From assembly GCF_000337375.1 (NCBI RefSeq), contig NZ_AOJG01000030.1, positions 230,804 to 274,482 of the forward strand: 43,679 nucleotides of DNA. The letters are read 5' to 3'. The position numbers and the translations under genes were made by a program. The notes beneath the pieces are model-generated. The model ran no database searches and was not told the DNA's origin. It saw nothing but the letters and a program-made list of their open reading frames with translations. Of the stretch, positions 30,619 to 38,528 are shown piece by piece (the first letter of the stretch is position 1; every line of letters begins with the position of its first letter). Source of the DNA: Halorubrum lipolyticum DSM 21995. Its GTDB lineage: Archaea > Halobacteriota > Halobacteria > Halobacteriales > Haloferacaceae.

Positions 30619-32241
30619 TTACGCCAGGAAGACGTGCCGCGGCCGATCCGCTAACACCTCGCGGCCCCACTGGACCGTCTCGCGGAACTCCTCGGAGCCG
30701 AAGAAGGCCATCGCGTCCTCCTTCGCGTGCCACTGGCTGGCGATGAACATGTCGTTCTCGTCTTCGACGTTCAGCATCAGGTCGGTTTCGACGTGACCGT
30801 CCATCTCCGCGAGGATCTCCCCCACGTCGTCGAACGTGTCGGTGAAGTCACCCTGGTGCTCCGGTTTGACCGTGTAGAACATCCCCATTGTGCCGAAGCC
30901 GGACTCCTCGCCGGCGCGGGCGACGACCTCCGGCAGCTCCGAGAGGAAGCCCGCCGCGGTCTCGGCCGCCGACGCCGTGTCCCAGATGGAGACGACCGCG
31001 GCGCGGTCGGTGACGCGCCCCTCGTAGACGGCCGTCTTCACGTGGGTGCCGTAGTGGTCGAAGTTGCCGCGGAGCCCCTCGACCTCGTCGAACAGCTCGT
31101 CCACGTCGGCCTCGCTGTAGAGCACGGTCGCGTACACGTCCTCGCCGCTGGGCTTCCCGGCGTAGATGTTGAGGTCCGCGAGCTCGCCGCGGATGTCGGC
31201 GTCCGAGGCGTCGTCGCCGGCTTCGCCGGTCTCCCCGCCCTCGTCGCCCGCGTGCGGGTGGTCGCCCTCCCCGCTCGCCTCCCCCTCGCCGTGGGGGTGG
31301 TCGCCGTGCGCCGATCCGCCGCCGGAGCCGGCGTGGTCGTGGCCCCCGCCGCGGCCGTGACCGTCGTCGCCCTCGCCGTGGTGGCCACCGTGGCCCTCGT
31401 CGCCGTGGTGACCGCCCTCGTCGTGCCCGTGCCCGTGCTCGCCGTCGTCCCCGCCGCCCTCCGGCGTCGGCACCGTCTCGCCCGCGAGGTACGCGCCCAG
31501 GTCCGCGGGCGGGAACCGGCGACCGATGTAGAACTCGCCGAACTCGCCGTACCGCGAGGAGGCGGGGTCGAAGCGCATCTCGTAGACGATGTCCTTGATG
31601 TCCGTCGGGTCCGAGCCGAACAGCGTGACGCCCCACTCGTGGCTGTCGAAGCCGACCGAAGAGGCGATCACCTGCTTGATCTTCCCGGCGTACTCCCGTC
31701 CCACGTCGCCGTGGTCGGCCATGAGGTCGGCGCGGTCCTCGAAGGAGAGGTCGTACCAGTTGTACTCCTCGCCGCGCCGCTTGCTCATCGGGTAGAAGCA
31801 GACGTACTCGTCGTCGGGGATCTCCGGCGTCAGCTTCCCCTCGATGTAGCGTTTGAGGCCCGCGTCGACGGACTCCGGATCCTCGAAGTACTCGTCGGAG
31901 ACGTAGCCGGAGACCTCGGTGACCGAGACGTAGGAGGTCGTGCGCTCCGTGAACGCCGCGAGCGCCGTGTCCTCGAACCGGCGCTCGATCGACGACAGGT
32001 CGTCGAGCGAGGGGCGGAAGTGGACGAACAGCAGGTCGGCCTTGTGCCCGAGCACGGAGAACAGCCCGGAGTTCCCCGCCTCTGCGTCGGCGACCAGCTC
32101 CCGGTGTTTCAGGAAGGCCTCCCCCTCCTCGATCGCCCGTTCCCGCTCTCGTTCGGGGGCGTCGCGCCACGCGTCCCAGTCGATGGACCGGAAGTCGTGC
32201 AGCGCGAACCACCCCTCCTCGGTCTGTGGTGCCTCGACCAT
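30619..32241 (-). CDS. pitA: PitA: chlorite-dismutase/HemQ-like domain fused to ABM domain
   Basis: This is a 540-residue haloarchaeal fusion. Residues 1-250 are a chlorite-dismutase-family heme domain of HemQ type: YPMSKRRGEEYNWYDL carries Y150, where coproheme decarboxylases have their catalytic Tyr, and H177 in LMADHGDVGREYAG is the likely proximal heme ligand. Residues about 261-350 are a His/Gly/Asp-rich linker. The rest is an antibiotic-biosynthesis-monooxygenase-like region (about 425-540, GMFYTVKPEHQGDFTDTFDDVGEIL). The architecture is that of Haloferax PitA. A role in heme formation or heme turnover is inferred. It is divergent from a PadR gene; the ATG at 32241 is chosen over frames reaching into the regulator. 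Confidence 0.93.
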   Translation of the reverse strand: MVEAPQTEEGWFALHDFRSIDWDAWRDAPERERERAIEEGEAFLKHRELVADAEAGNSGLFSVLGHKADLLFVHFRPSLDDLSSIERRFEDTALAAFTERTTSYVSVTEVSGYVSDEYFEDPESVDAGLKRYIEGKLTPEIPDDEYVCFYPMSKRRGEEYNWYDLSFEDRADLMADHGDVGREYAGKIKQVIASSVGFDSHEWGVTLFGSDPTDIKDIVYEMRFDPASSRYGEFGEFYIGRRFPPADLGAYLAGETVPTPEGGGDDGEHGHGHDEGGHHGDEGHGGHHGEGDDGHGRGGGHDHAGSGGGSAHGDHPHGEGEASGEGDHPHAGDEGGETGEAGDDASDADIRGELADLNIYAGKPSGEDVYATVLYSEADVDELFDEVEGLRGNFDHYGTHVKTAVYEGRVTDRAAVVSIWDTASAAETAAGFLSELPEVVARAGEESGFGTMGMFYTVKPEHQGDFTDTFDDVGEILAEMDGHVETDLMLNVEDENDMFIASQWHAKEDAMAFFGSEEFRETVQWGREVLADRPRHVFLA

Positions 32242-32370
32242 ACGCCGACTTGGGTCGCCGGGACTTAGGGGTTTGCGAGTCGCCTCAGTCGCTGGGAGCC
32301 GTCGACGCCGCATCGACCGCCCCTGCCGACGCCGAACCGCGACGCCTCGGGCCGATGTCGCGACCGAAAC

Positions 32371-32393
32371 CCTTTCACGACGACTCAGAAAGG
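32371..32393. promoter_or_regulatory. Inverted repeat CCTTTC-N11-GAAAGG before the PadR gene
   Basis: Arms at 32371-32376 and 32388-32393 are perfect 6-bp inverted repeats with an 11-base spacer, ending 8 bases before the PadR ATG at 32402. PadR dimers typically bind such spaced palindromes and often repress their own gene and a divergent neighbour, here pitA. Binding is inferred. Confidence 0.45.
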
Positions 32394-32401
32394 TAGGGAC
32401 G

Positions 32402-32935
32402 ATGCGGAAGAGCGGGCCGCCCAAGGGGCTGATCTCGTATCTCGTGTTGGAGCTGCTCGACGAGCGCCCCCGGTACGGCTACGAGCTGCTGGGCGAGATC
32501 ACGGAGATCAGCGGCGGCCACTGGGAGCCCTCGTACGGCTCCGTCTACCCGATCCTCTACAAGTTCGAGGAGGAGGGCGTCGCCGAGCGCGTCGAGCGCG
32601 CCGACGAGCCCGACCGCAAGTACTTCGCGCTCACCGACGCGGGCCGCGAGGAACTCGCCGAGAAGCGCCGCGAGATCGGCGCCGAGGCGAGGGACTTCGG
32701 CGACGTGGTGCTCGGCTTCTACCACGTGTACGCCGCGCTCGCTACCGACGGCCGCTTCGAGGTCGACGACGACGAGGGCGACTGGGCGTACTCCGAGCGC
32801 TACAGCGCGTGGATCGTCGAACAGACGATCCGCCACCACGAGCGCGACTTCGGGGAGTTCGAGCGGATCGACGCCACGCCGGAGGAGTTCTACGCGGAGG
32901 CGGCCGACGAGAGCGAGGACGACTCGGCGGAGTGA
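32402..32935 (+). CDS. PadR-family transcriptional regulator
   Basis: The 177-residue protein has the PadR winged helix at residues 8-85: GLISYLVLELLDERPRYGYELLGEI, SYGSVYPILYKFEEEGVAERV, and RKYFALTDAGREELAEKRREI. A C-terminal helical dimerisation domain ends in an acidic tail. The GSVYPIL and Y-x-LT-x-x-G motifs are PadR hallmarks. It starts 160 bases from pitA in the opposite direction, with a palindrome just before its ATG. Regulation of pitA and of itself is the simplest inference. The inducer is unknown. Confidence 0.92.
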   Translation: MRKSGPPKGLISYLVLELLDERPRYGYELLGEITEISGGHWEPSYGSVYPILYKFEEEGVAERVERADEPDRKYFALTDAGREELAEKRREIGAEARDFGDVVLGFYHVYAALATDGRFEVDDDEGDWAYSERYSAWIVEQTIRHHERDFGEFERIDATPEEFYAEAADESEDDSAE

Positions 32936-32971
32936 GTCGACGGAGCGCGGCCGGACCGACTCGACCCGCCG

Positions 32972-33781
32972 CTACCGGTCGATGAGCCGCCCGAGTATCC
33001 CGCCCGGGAGCCCGGCGCGGACCAGTCGGTCGGCCAGCCGATCGGGGAGCGCCGCGACGATTCGCGGGAGCCAGCGCGCGCGGGGGCTCACCCGGTAGAC
33101 GGCCCGCGGTCGGTCCGCCGTGACCGCGGCGACGACGCGCTCGACCACGGTCTCCACGTCGGTCGCGGCGGGCGCGTACCCCTCGAACGCCCGGTAGGCG
33201 TCGGCGTAGGGGCCCTCGGGGTCCGCGTTCCGCTCCGCGACCCCGGCGGCCGCGCGCTCGTTGAACCCGGTCGGGACCGGTCCGGGTTCGACGAACGCGA
33301 CGGTCACGCCGTGGGGCTCGATCTCGCGGCGGAGGGCGTCGACGTACCCGCGCAGCCCGGCCTTCGCGGCGCTGTAGGCGCCGTGGTAGGGGAGCGCGGT
33401 CGACCCGACCATCGACCCGACCACGACGATCCGACCGCCGCGCTTACGGAGCGACGGGAGGGCGGCCCGGACGACGGTGTGGACCGCGGTCAGGTTCGTG
33501 TCGAGCTGGCGGCGGAACGAGTCGACCGCGGTGTCCTCGACCGCCGCGATCTCGTACCCGCCGACGCAGGAGACGACGCGGTCCAACTCGCGGTCGGCGA
33601 GCAGCGCCGCGACCGCGTCGCCGTCGCGCAGGTCGAGGGCGTGCGTCGACACGGTCTCGGGGAGCGTGGCCAGTCCCGCGGCGTCGCGGTCGACGCCGAT
33701 CACGTCGTGACCGGCGGCTGCGAGCGCTCGCGCGACGCCGCCGCCGATCCCGCCGGCCGCCCCGGTTACGAGGACGCGCAT
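32972..33781 (-). CDS. Short-chain dehydrogenase/reductase
   Basis: The 269-residue classical SDR has the cofactor loop TGAAGGIGGG (residues 6-15), an acidic residue after strand 2 (GVDRDAAG, suggesting NAD preference), CVGGYE in place of the usual NAG, the catalytic Ser in VVVGSMVGSTALPYHGAYSAAKAG with Tyr and Lys in the YSAAK motif, and PGPVPTGF. The C-terminal part ends RWLPRIVAALPDRLADRLVRAGLPGGILGRL, resembling the amphipathic tail of membrane-associated SDRs acting on lipids. The ATG at 33781 is at the start of the fold. The substrate is unknown. Confidence 0.9.
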   Translation of the reverse strand: MRVLVTGAAGGIGGGVARALAAAGHDVIGVDRDAAGLATLPETVSTHALDLRDGDAVAALLADRELDRVVSCVGGYEIAAVEDTAVDSFRRQLDTNLTAVHTVVRAALPSLRKRGGRIVVVGSMVGSTALPYHGAYSAAKAGLRGYVDALRREIEPHGVTVAFVEPGPVPTGFNERAAAGVAERNADPEGPYADAYRAFEGYAPAATDVETVVERVVAAVTADRPRAVYRVSPRARWLPRIVAALPDRLADRLVRAGLPGGILGRLIDR

Positions 33782-33917
33782 GAGGACGGGTAGCACCCGA
33801 GAAGGGGTGACGCTGGCGGTTCGGGGCGGACGCGGGCGCCGGAACGCGCGGGCCGCGAGGGTCACCCCGAAGTCCACCCCCGAAGGCATATACCGCCGAC
33901 CCGCGACTACCCGACGT

Positions 33918-34124
33918 ATGTCCACCGACGAACCGTCCGTCCCGATCGTGTGCACCGAGTGCGAGACGGAGACGAGCGTCCCGCTGTCCGACGTGGCGGA
34001 CGCGCTCACCAGACACAACGACGGGAAACACGACGGGGAGGAGATCGCGGAGGTCGACCCCGCGCTGAAAGACCGACTCGCCGACCTCGTCGCCGAGGAC
34101 CTCGGCCTCTTCGACGAGGCCTAG
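33918..34124 (+). CDS. C2H2-like zinc-binding microprotein (68 aa)
   Basis: The 68-residue acidic protein has CTEC (C12, C15) followed by H33 and H38 (RHNDGKH), a C-x2-C-x17-H-x4-H arrangement like a C2H2 zinc finger, then an acidic helix ending LGLFDEA. A GCATATACC box at 33886-33894 lies about 26 bases before the ATG. The family is not one I can name; similar zinc microproteins abound in haloarchaea. Its last codons sit in a hairpin that is duplicated just after the stop (34104-34142). Confidence 0.75.
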   Translation: MSTDEPSVPIVCTECETETSVPLSDVADALTRHNDGKHDGEEIAEVDPALKDRLADLVAEDLGLFDEA

Positions 34125-34142
34125 CGGCTCTTCGACGAGGCC
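34104..34142. repeat. Duplicated hairpin across a gene end
   Basis: GGCCTCTTCGACGAGGCC (34104-34121) is a hairpin with 6-bp arms and encodes the end of the 68-residue protein. It is repeated with one base missing at 34126-34142, just after the TAG. The remaining gap to 34302 holds no gene I can support. The pair may act in transcript ending, or be a simple duplication. Confidence 0.6.
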
Positions 34143-34302
34143 GAAGGAGAGAACGCGCGGACTCGCGAACGCGACCTCGTCACCTCGGGGTCGCGAGGAG
34201 TTCGTCACCCGTCAGTCGTCGCGAGACCGCGAGACGCCGATCGCCGGGAGCCGGTCCCAGCCGCGGACGCGGGTCCCGCGGGCGATCCGCTCGCGGGCGC
34301 GG

Positions 34303-34533
34303 TCAGTCGTCCTGCGCGAGCGCACCCTTCGGATGCCCCTTGTGCTGGAGGTTCCGGTTGTCGCGCTTTCGCGTCGCCGTCGCGGGAATGACCGTCTCGA
34401 CCTCGTCGCGCGGGCGCCCGGTGTAGCCGTGGTCCGGGTGCTCGGCGCAGTGCGCCATCGCGTCGTGAGACCCTTCCCACGGCCCTTCGTCGCAGCCGTC
34501 CGCCGTGCAGACGAACACTATGTCATCGGACAT
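34303..34533 (-). CDS. C2H2-like zinc-binding microprotein (76 aa)
   Basis: The 76-residue protein has C9, C14, H28 and H32 (CTADGCDEGPWEG...AMAHCAEHPDH), a C-x4-C-x13-H-x3-H finger, then a basic tail RKRDNRNLQHKGHPKGALAQDD. The basic tail could bind nucleic acid. A TTTTTATAG box on the minus strand (34557-34567) is about 26 bases before the ATG, supporting a leaderless start. I do not recognise a named family. It lies convergent with the 68-residue zinc protein. Confidence 0.75.
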   Translation of the reverse strand: MSDDIVFVCTADGCDEGPWEGSHDAMAHCAEHPDHGYTGRPRDEVETVIPATATRKRDNRNLQHKGHPKGALAQDD

Positions 34534-34556
34534 GTTGCCCGACTGTTCAGAGCGGG

Positions 34557-34567
34557 CCTATAAAAAC
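34557..34567 (-). promoter_or_regulatory. TATA box of the 76-aa zinc protein gene
   Basis: The minus-strand GTTTTTATAGG is about 26 bases before the ATG at 34533. The 76 bases from here to the end of the GTP cyclohydrolase gene hold no other feature. Confidence 0.6.
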
Positions 34568-34642
34568 GTCACAGCCAAATTATCGATGTCGATAACCGTG
34601 GGCGTCCCCGGGCGAACGGACGGCTTCTCCCCGTCCTCGCGG

Positions 34643-35416
34643 TCAGTCGCTGGCGATCGGCACGCCGGACAGCTCGACGCTCGTCCCGTCGTCGCGGCAG
34701 GCCTCGAGCGCGTGTTTGGCCGCGAAGCCCGCCTCGTGGGCGGAGGCGCCGTGGCCGACCCCGACCTGAAGCTCGATGCCGGCGTCGTCGGCGACGTGCG
34801 CCACCGTGTCCGCGAACGCCCGCTCGGGGAGGTCCGGACAGACGGCGATGACGTTGTCGCCGCCGACGAAAAACGAGAGGGCGCCGTGGCTCTCGCGGAG
34901 GTACCGCGTCAGCGAGCCGTAGGCGCGCTCGACGTTCAGGAACGTGTCGAACTCGTTGAGGTGGTCGGTGTACTTCCCCGTCACGTCCACCACGTCGAAG
35001 TGGGCGATCTGGAGGTCCGACGGGGCGGTCTCGGTGAGGTAGTCGCCGGCGAGCACCTCGGTTCGGCCCTCGTCTTGCGCGCTCCCGGCCGTCTGGAGCA
35101 GGCGGTTCGCCGACTCCAGGGCGTCGATCGGCCGCTCGGCGACACCGGTTCCGAGGCTGACGCTCACGGGGTACCGGTTCCCGATCGACTCCTGAAGCGC
35201 CGCGTGGGCCGCGCCGTCGAGGCCGTTCGTCACGGCGATCATGTTGTCGTAGCGGGTGGAGAAGACGTACGCGTCCCGCGGACCCATGAACTGAGCCACG
35301 TCGGCGAAGAGCCGCGACTGAAGCGTCTGGAGGTCCATCTCCCGTCGGGGCTCCGGGGTCACCGTCCACGGCCCGTAGTTGTCGATCTGGACCAGCGTCA
35401 CCTGAGTCGTCGTCAC
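34643..35416 (-). CDS. gch3: GTP cyclohydrolase III (archaeal IIa type)
   Basis: The enzyme opens the GTP imidazole ring to give the formamidopyrimidine FAPy product, used in archaea for riboflavin and coenzyme F420 synthesis. The 257-residue product begins TTTQVTLVQIDNYGPWTVTPEPRREMDLQTLQSRLFADVAQF and has STRYDNMIAVTNG, VSVSLGTGVAERPIDALESANRLLQ, AHFDVVDVTG and LSFFVGGDNVIAVCP, two ferredoxin-like palm domains related to nucleotidyl cyclases. The length equals archaeal GCH III. Other riboflavin genes are absent from the window. It is divergent from the HAD phosphatase gene. Confidence 0.95.
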   Translation of the reverse strand: MTTTQVTLVQIDNYGPWTVTPEPRREMDLQTLQSRLFADVAQFMGPRDAYVFSTRYDNMIAVTNGLDGAAHAALQESIGNRYPVSVSLGTGVAERPIDALESANRLLQTAGSAQDEGRTEVLAGDYLTETAPSDLQIAHFDVVDVTGKYTDHLNEFDTFLNVERAYGSLTRYLRESHGALSFFVGGDNVIAVCPDLPERAFADTVAHVADDAGIELQVGVGHGASAHEAGFAAKHALEACRDDGTSVELSGVPIASD

Positions 35417-35567
35417 AGTGACCGCAGGTTAGGAACGGCCCCGCTTTACGCTTCCGTTATCCCGAAGCTGAAACGGGTACCGGATATGGAACGGCAGGGT
35501 CGAAGCGGGACGGAGCACGGAGGCGAGGCGGCGCAACCCCTACGGCCGTGGCGCCCCGAACGCGTCC

Positions 35568-36347
35568 ATGAAGTTCAGCGGCGCCGTCCTCGACGTGGAC
35601 GGCACGGTCGTGCGAGGCGACGAGCCGATTCCCGGCGCGCCGGCGGGCTACCGACGGCTCCGAGCGGCCGGGATCGAGACGCTGTTCGTCTCGAACAACC
35701 CGACGAAGGCGCCGCCGGCGTACGTCGACCGGCTCGGCGCCGCTGGCTACGAGGTCGACGCGGACCAGGTGTTCACCGCCGGCGCCGTGACGACGCGGTA
35801 CCTGCGCGAGCGCCACGCGGACGACGAGCTGCTGTGTATCGGCGCCCCGGGACTGGTCGATCAGTTCGAGGCGGCCGAGCTCGCGACGACCGACGACGTC
35901 GACGCCGCGGACGCGCTGGTCGCCTCGATCGACCGGGAGTTCGACTACGACGACCTCTGTACGGCGCTGTGGGCGCTGGAGCGCGACATCCCCTTCATCG
36001 GCACCGACCCCGACGTGGTCATCCCGGCCCCCGAACGCGACGTGCCGGGCTCGGGGGCCGTGATCAACGCGATCGCGGGCGTCGCCGAGCGGGAGCCGGA
36101 CGCGGTCCTCGGGAAGCCCTCGGACACGGCGATCGAGATGGTCCGCGAGCGGCTGGCGTACCCTCCGGAGGAGTGCCTCGTCGTCGGCGACCGGCTGAAC
36201 ACCGACATCGCGCTCGGCGAGCGCGCCGGGATGACCACCGCCCTCGTGCTCTCGGGCGTCACCGACGAGGCGGCCGTCGCGGACGCGAGCGTCTCGCCGG
36301 ACTACGTGCTCGACGATCTCGGCGACGTCGGCCGGATCATCGACTGA
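35568..36347 (+). CDS. HAD-IIA family hydrolase
   Basis: The 259-residue phosphatase has motif I LDVDGTVV (nucleophile D9, D11), motif II FVSNNPTK, a C2-type cap (residues about 75-170, IGTDPDVVIPAPERDVPGSGAVINAI), motif III Lys in LGKPSDTAIEM and motif IV VVGDRLNTDIALGERAGM. This is the NagD/AraL/PGP group, which removes phosphate from sugar or glycolytic side-product phosphates; the substrate is unknown. It is divergent from gch3, with 151 bases between the start codons, so a flavin-related link is possible but unproven. Confidence 0.93.
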   Translation: MKFSGAVLDVDGTVVRGDEPIPGAPAGYRRLRAAGIETLFVSNNPTKAPPAYVDRLGAAGYEVDADQVFTAGAVTTRYLRERHADDELLCIGAPGLVDQFEAAELATTDDVDAADALVASIDREFDYDDLCTALWALERDIPFIGTDPDVVIPAPERDVPGSGAVINAIAGVAEREPDAVLGKPSDTAIEMVRERLAYPPEECLVVGDRLNTDIALGERAGMTTALVLSGVTDEAAVADASVSPDYVLDDLGDVGRIID

Positions 36348-36404
36348 CGACGCGACCGATCGCCGAGCGGCGATCCCGTGCGCGACCACTTCCGCCCTGT
36401 GGAA

Positions 36405-36417
36405 TATATTTATAAAC
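36405..36417 (+). promoter_or_regulatory. Strong TATA box before the 37-aa gene
   Basis: TATATTTATAAAC ends 21 bases before the ATG at 36439. It is one of the most AT-rich, canonical promoters in the window and has no other gene to serve. Confidence 0.65.
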
Positions 36418-36438
36418 CGGAGCGCCTTCCGAGCGAAC

Positions 36439-36552
36439 ATGAGAGAGGTTGCCTCGCACGAGGACGGGACGGGCGACGACGAGGAGGACCCGGAGGGGGC
36501 CGTTCGCGTGATCGAGGGGCACGCGGTGCAGTTCAACGAGTACCGCTACTGA
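36439..36552 (+). CDS. Acidic 37-residue microprotein
   Basis: An ATG frame (MREVASHEDGTGDDEED...VQFNEYRY) of 37 codons lies directly behind a strong TATA box and ends before the DUF92 gene. The N-terminal half is acidic and probably disordered; the C-terminal VRVIEGHAVQFNEYRY may form a strand or motif. It has no cysteines or membrane segment. The promoter spacing and the absence of another gene are the evidence for it; I do not know a family. Confidence 0.5.
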   Translation: MREVASHEDGTGDDEEDPEGAVRVIEGHAVQFNEYRY

Positions 36553-36654
36553 GGCCCCGAGCGGGCTCGCGACCGCGTGACCGCGGCGAGCGTCCGCCGA
36601 CGGCGACGGTGCGCTGTCGGGAGCGTTAAGTGCGCGTCCCGGGTATCCGAGGGT

Positions 36655-37986
36655 GTGATACGGAGGCTACGACGGGCGAGCGTCTTCGCCGCGGTGGCCG
36701 CGGTCGCCGTCCTCGCGCCGGCGCTCGGCGACGCCGCCGCCGTGCCGTTCCTCGCCGCCGCCGGCCTCGCCTTCTTCGGGGTCCGCGACGGCGAGTGGTT
36801 CGAGACCCTCGCCCTGCCCGGTGACCGCGAGGAGGAACGCCTCTACGGCTTCGTCGCGTTCGCGCTCGCCGCCGCCGGCCTCGCGCTGTTCGCCTCCCTC
36901 CCCCGCGCGCCGCTCCCGTACGAGGCGTTCGCCGCGGCGGCGCTCGCGGTGGGCTTCGGTCGCCTCGGCCGCGCGGTCGTCGCCGGCCGCTCGACCGACG
37001 AGTTCCCCCTCGTGGCGGGCTACGTCGCCGGCGGGACGCTCGGCGCCCTCGCCGGACAGGTCGGCGTGCTGCTCCAGATCGGCGGGTCGAGCCTCGTCGA
37101 CGGCCTCCCCGGAGTCGTCTTCCTCGCGGCCGTGGCCGCGCTCACGGCCGCGCTCGTCAGGTCGCTCGTCTTCGACCGGGACGCGCACATCACGGTCATC
37201 CTCGTCGCGTTCGCCGTCTGGGGGTTCGTCGCGGTGGACCCGACCGTCACCGTCCCGCTCGTCGCCTTCGGGCTGGCGGTGACCGGCGGGCTCGGCTACG
37301 TCTCGTTCGCGCTCGGCACGGCCTCCGTCCCCGGCATGCTGACCGGGGTGTTGTCCGCGCTGCTGGCCGTCGTCCTCGGCGGCGTCGGCTGGTTCGCCAC
37401 GCTCATCTCCTTTTACGCGATCGGCGGGCTGGCCTCGAAGTACCGCTTCGACGAGAAGGCGAACCGAGGCGTCGCACAGGAGAACGAGGGCGCCCGCGGC
37501 ACCGGGAACGTGCTGGCGAACTCCGCGGTCGCGCTCGTCGCCGTCGTCGGCTACGCGGCGACCGCCCAGGTCGGCGTGCCGGGCCCGCTCTTCGGCTTCG
37601 CGTTCGCCGGCGCGACCGCGACCGCGATGGCGGACACGCTCTCCTCGGAGATCGGCGGGCTCTTCGACGACCCCCGGCTGGTGACGACCCTGCGCCGCGT
37701 CGAGCCCGGCACCGACGGCGCGGTGACGTGGCAGGGCGAGCTGGCCGGGCTCGCGGGCGCGCTCCTCGTCGCCGGCCTCGCGGCGGTCGGGATGCCGATC
37801 GGCGACCCGGTCGTCGGCGGGGGGGTCGTCGTCCTCGCCGGCGTCGCGGGAATGACCGCCGACAGCCTCCTCGGCGCGCTGATCGAGGGCGAGCGGATCG
37901 GGAATCAGGCGGTGAACTTCCTCGCGACGCTGTCGGGGGCGACCGTCGCCGTCGCCGCCGCCGTCGCGCTCGGGGTGGGCGCGTGA
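36655..37986 (+). CDS. DUF92 (TMEM19/VTE6-like) membrane protein
   Basis: The 443-residue protein has about a dozen hydrophobic segments. The C-terminal 240 residues form the DUF92 domain: TGGLGYVSFALGTASVPGMLTG, FYAIGGLASKYRFDEKANRG, NVLANSAVALVAV, FAFAGATATAMADTLSSEIG and VAGMTADSLLGALIEG. The plant VTE6 relative phosphorylates phytyl phosphate, so a polyprenyl-phosphate kinase role is conceivable. The start is taken as GTG at 36655 (IRRLRRASVFAAV follows), with a GTTAAG box about 27 bases earlier; an ATG-less basic extension from 36577 is rejected. The next gene begins one base after its stop. Confidence 0.86.
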   Translation: MIRRLRRASVFAAVAAVAVLAPALGDAAAVPFLAAAGLAFFGVRDGEWFETLALPGDREEERLYGFVAFALAAAGLALFASLPRAPLPYEAFAAAALAVGFGRLGRAVVAGRSTDEFPLVAGYVAGGTLGALAGQVGVLLQIGGSSLVDGLPGVVFLAAVAALTAALVRSLVFDRDAHITVILVAFAVWGFVAVDPTVTVPLVAFGLAVTGGLGYVSFALGTASVPGMLTGVLSALLAVVLGGVGWFATLISFYAIGGLASKYRFDEKANRGVAQENEGARGTGNVLANSAVALVAVVGYAATAQVGVPGPLFGFAFAGATATAMADTLSSEIGGLFDDPRLVTTLRRVEPGTDGAVTWQGELAGLAGALLVAGLAAVGMPIGDPVVGGGVVVLAGVAGMTADSLLGALIEGERIGNQAVNFLATLSGATVAVAAAVALGVGA

Positions 37987-37987
37987 G

Positions 37988-38467
37988 ATGACGGGTGAGC
38001 CGTCGGGGGACCGCCGCGACGCCGCCGATCGCCCCGCGGGCGACCGGCTCGCCCCCGATCCCAGGGTCCGCGCCGCCCGGCCGGCCGACGCCGACCGGAT
38101 CCGGGAGCTACAGGACCACCTCCGACAGCCCAACCCCGACCTGCTGGAGTACGGGCTCGCGGTCGGGTCCGCGCTCGTCAGCGTCGCCGACGGGCGGGCG
38201 GTCGGCTACCTGCTCCCGGTCGACGCCGCGAACCGTCCCGGGGTCCACCTCGCCGAACTCGTCGTCGAGCCCGCCCGGCGCCGGGAGGGTCGCGCCCGCG
38301 GGTTGCTCTCGGCGGTCGTCGGGGACGCGACCGGCCCCGTGACGCTGCAGGCGCACCCCGACAACGACGCCGCGCTGGCGCTGTACGAGGGGGTGGGGTT
38401 CGAGGTCGTCGACCGGCGCGCCGACGCGTACGCCGACGGCGACGCGCTGGTGTTGCGCCGGGAGTAG
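37988..38467 (+). CDS. GNAT-family N-acetyltransferase
   Basis: The 159-residue GNAT protein has a disordered 25-residue N-terminus, then VRAARPADADRIRELQDHL, AVGYLLPVDA, LAELVVEPARRREGRARGLLSAVVG (the acetyl-CoA binding loop, with R-x-x-G-R-A replacing the usual G-x-G/A) and LQAHPDNDAALALYEGVGFEVVDRR. It starts one base after the DUF92 stop, so the two are co-translated. The substrate is unknown; a RimI-type protein acetyltransferase is possible. Confidence 0.88.
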   Translation: MTGEPSGDRRDAADRPAGDRLAPDPRVRAARPADADRIRELQDHLRQPNPDLLEYGLAVGSALVSVADGRAVGYLLPVDAANRPGVHLAELVVEPARRREGRARGLLSAVVGDATGPVTLQAHPDNDAALALYEGVGFEVVDRRADAYADGDALVLRRE

Positions 38468-38528
38468 GAGCCGGTGACGAGTGGGAACAGACAAAAGGAC
38501 TATTCGAGCCCCACGCGTCCGGCGAGAC

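Noticed and set aside
30249-30733. Small open frames across structured element copy B
   Set aside because: They arise in several frames of a hairpin-rich sequence and share no peptide with copy A.
32242-32424. N-terminal extension of PitA
   Set aside because: It would run through the PadR promoter and into its coding region and encodes Arg-rich sequence unlike PitA.
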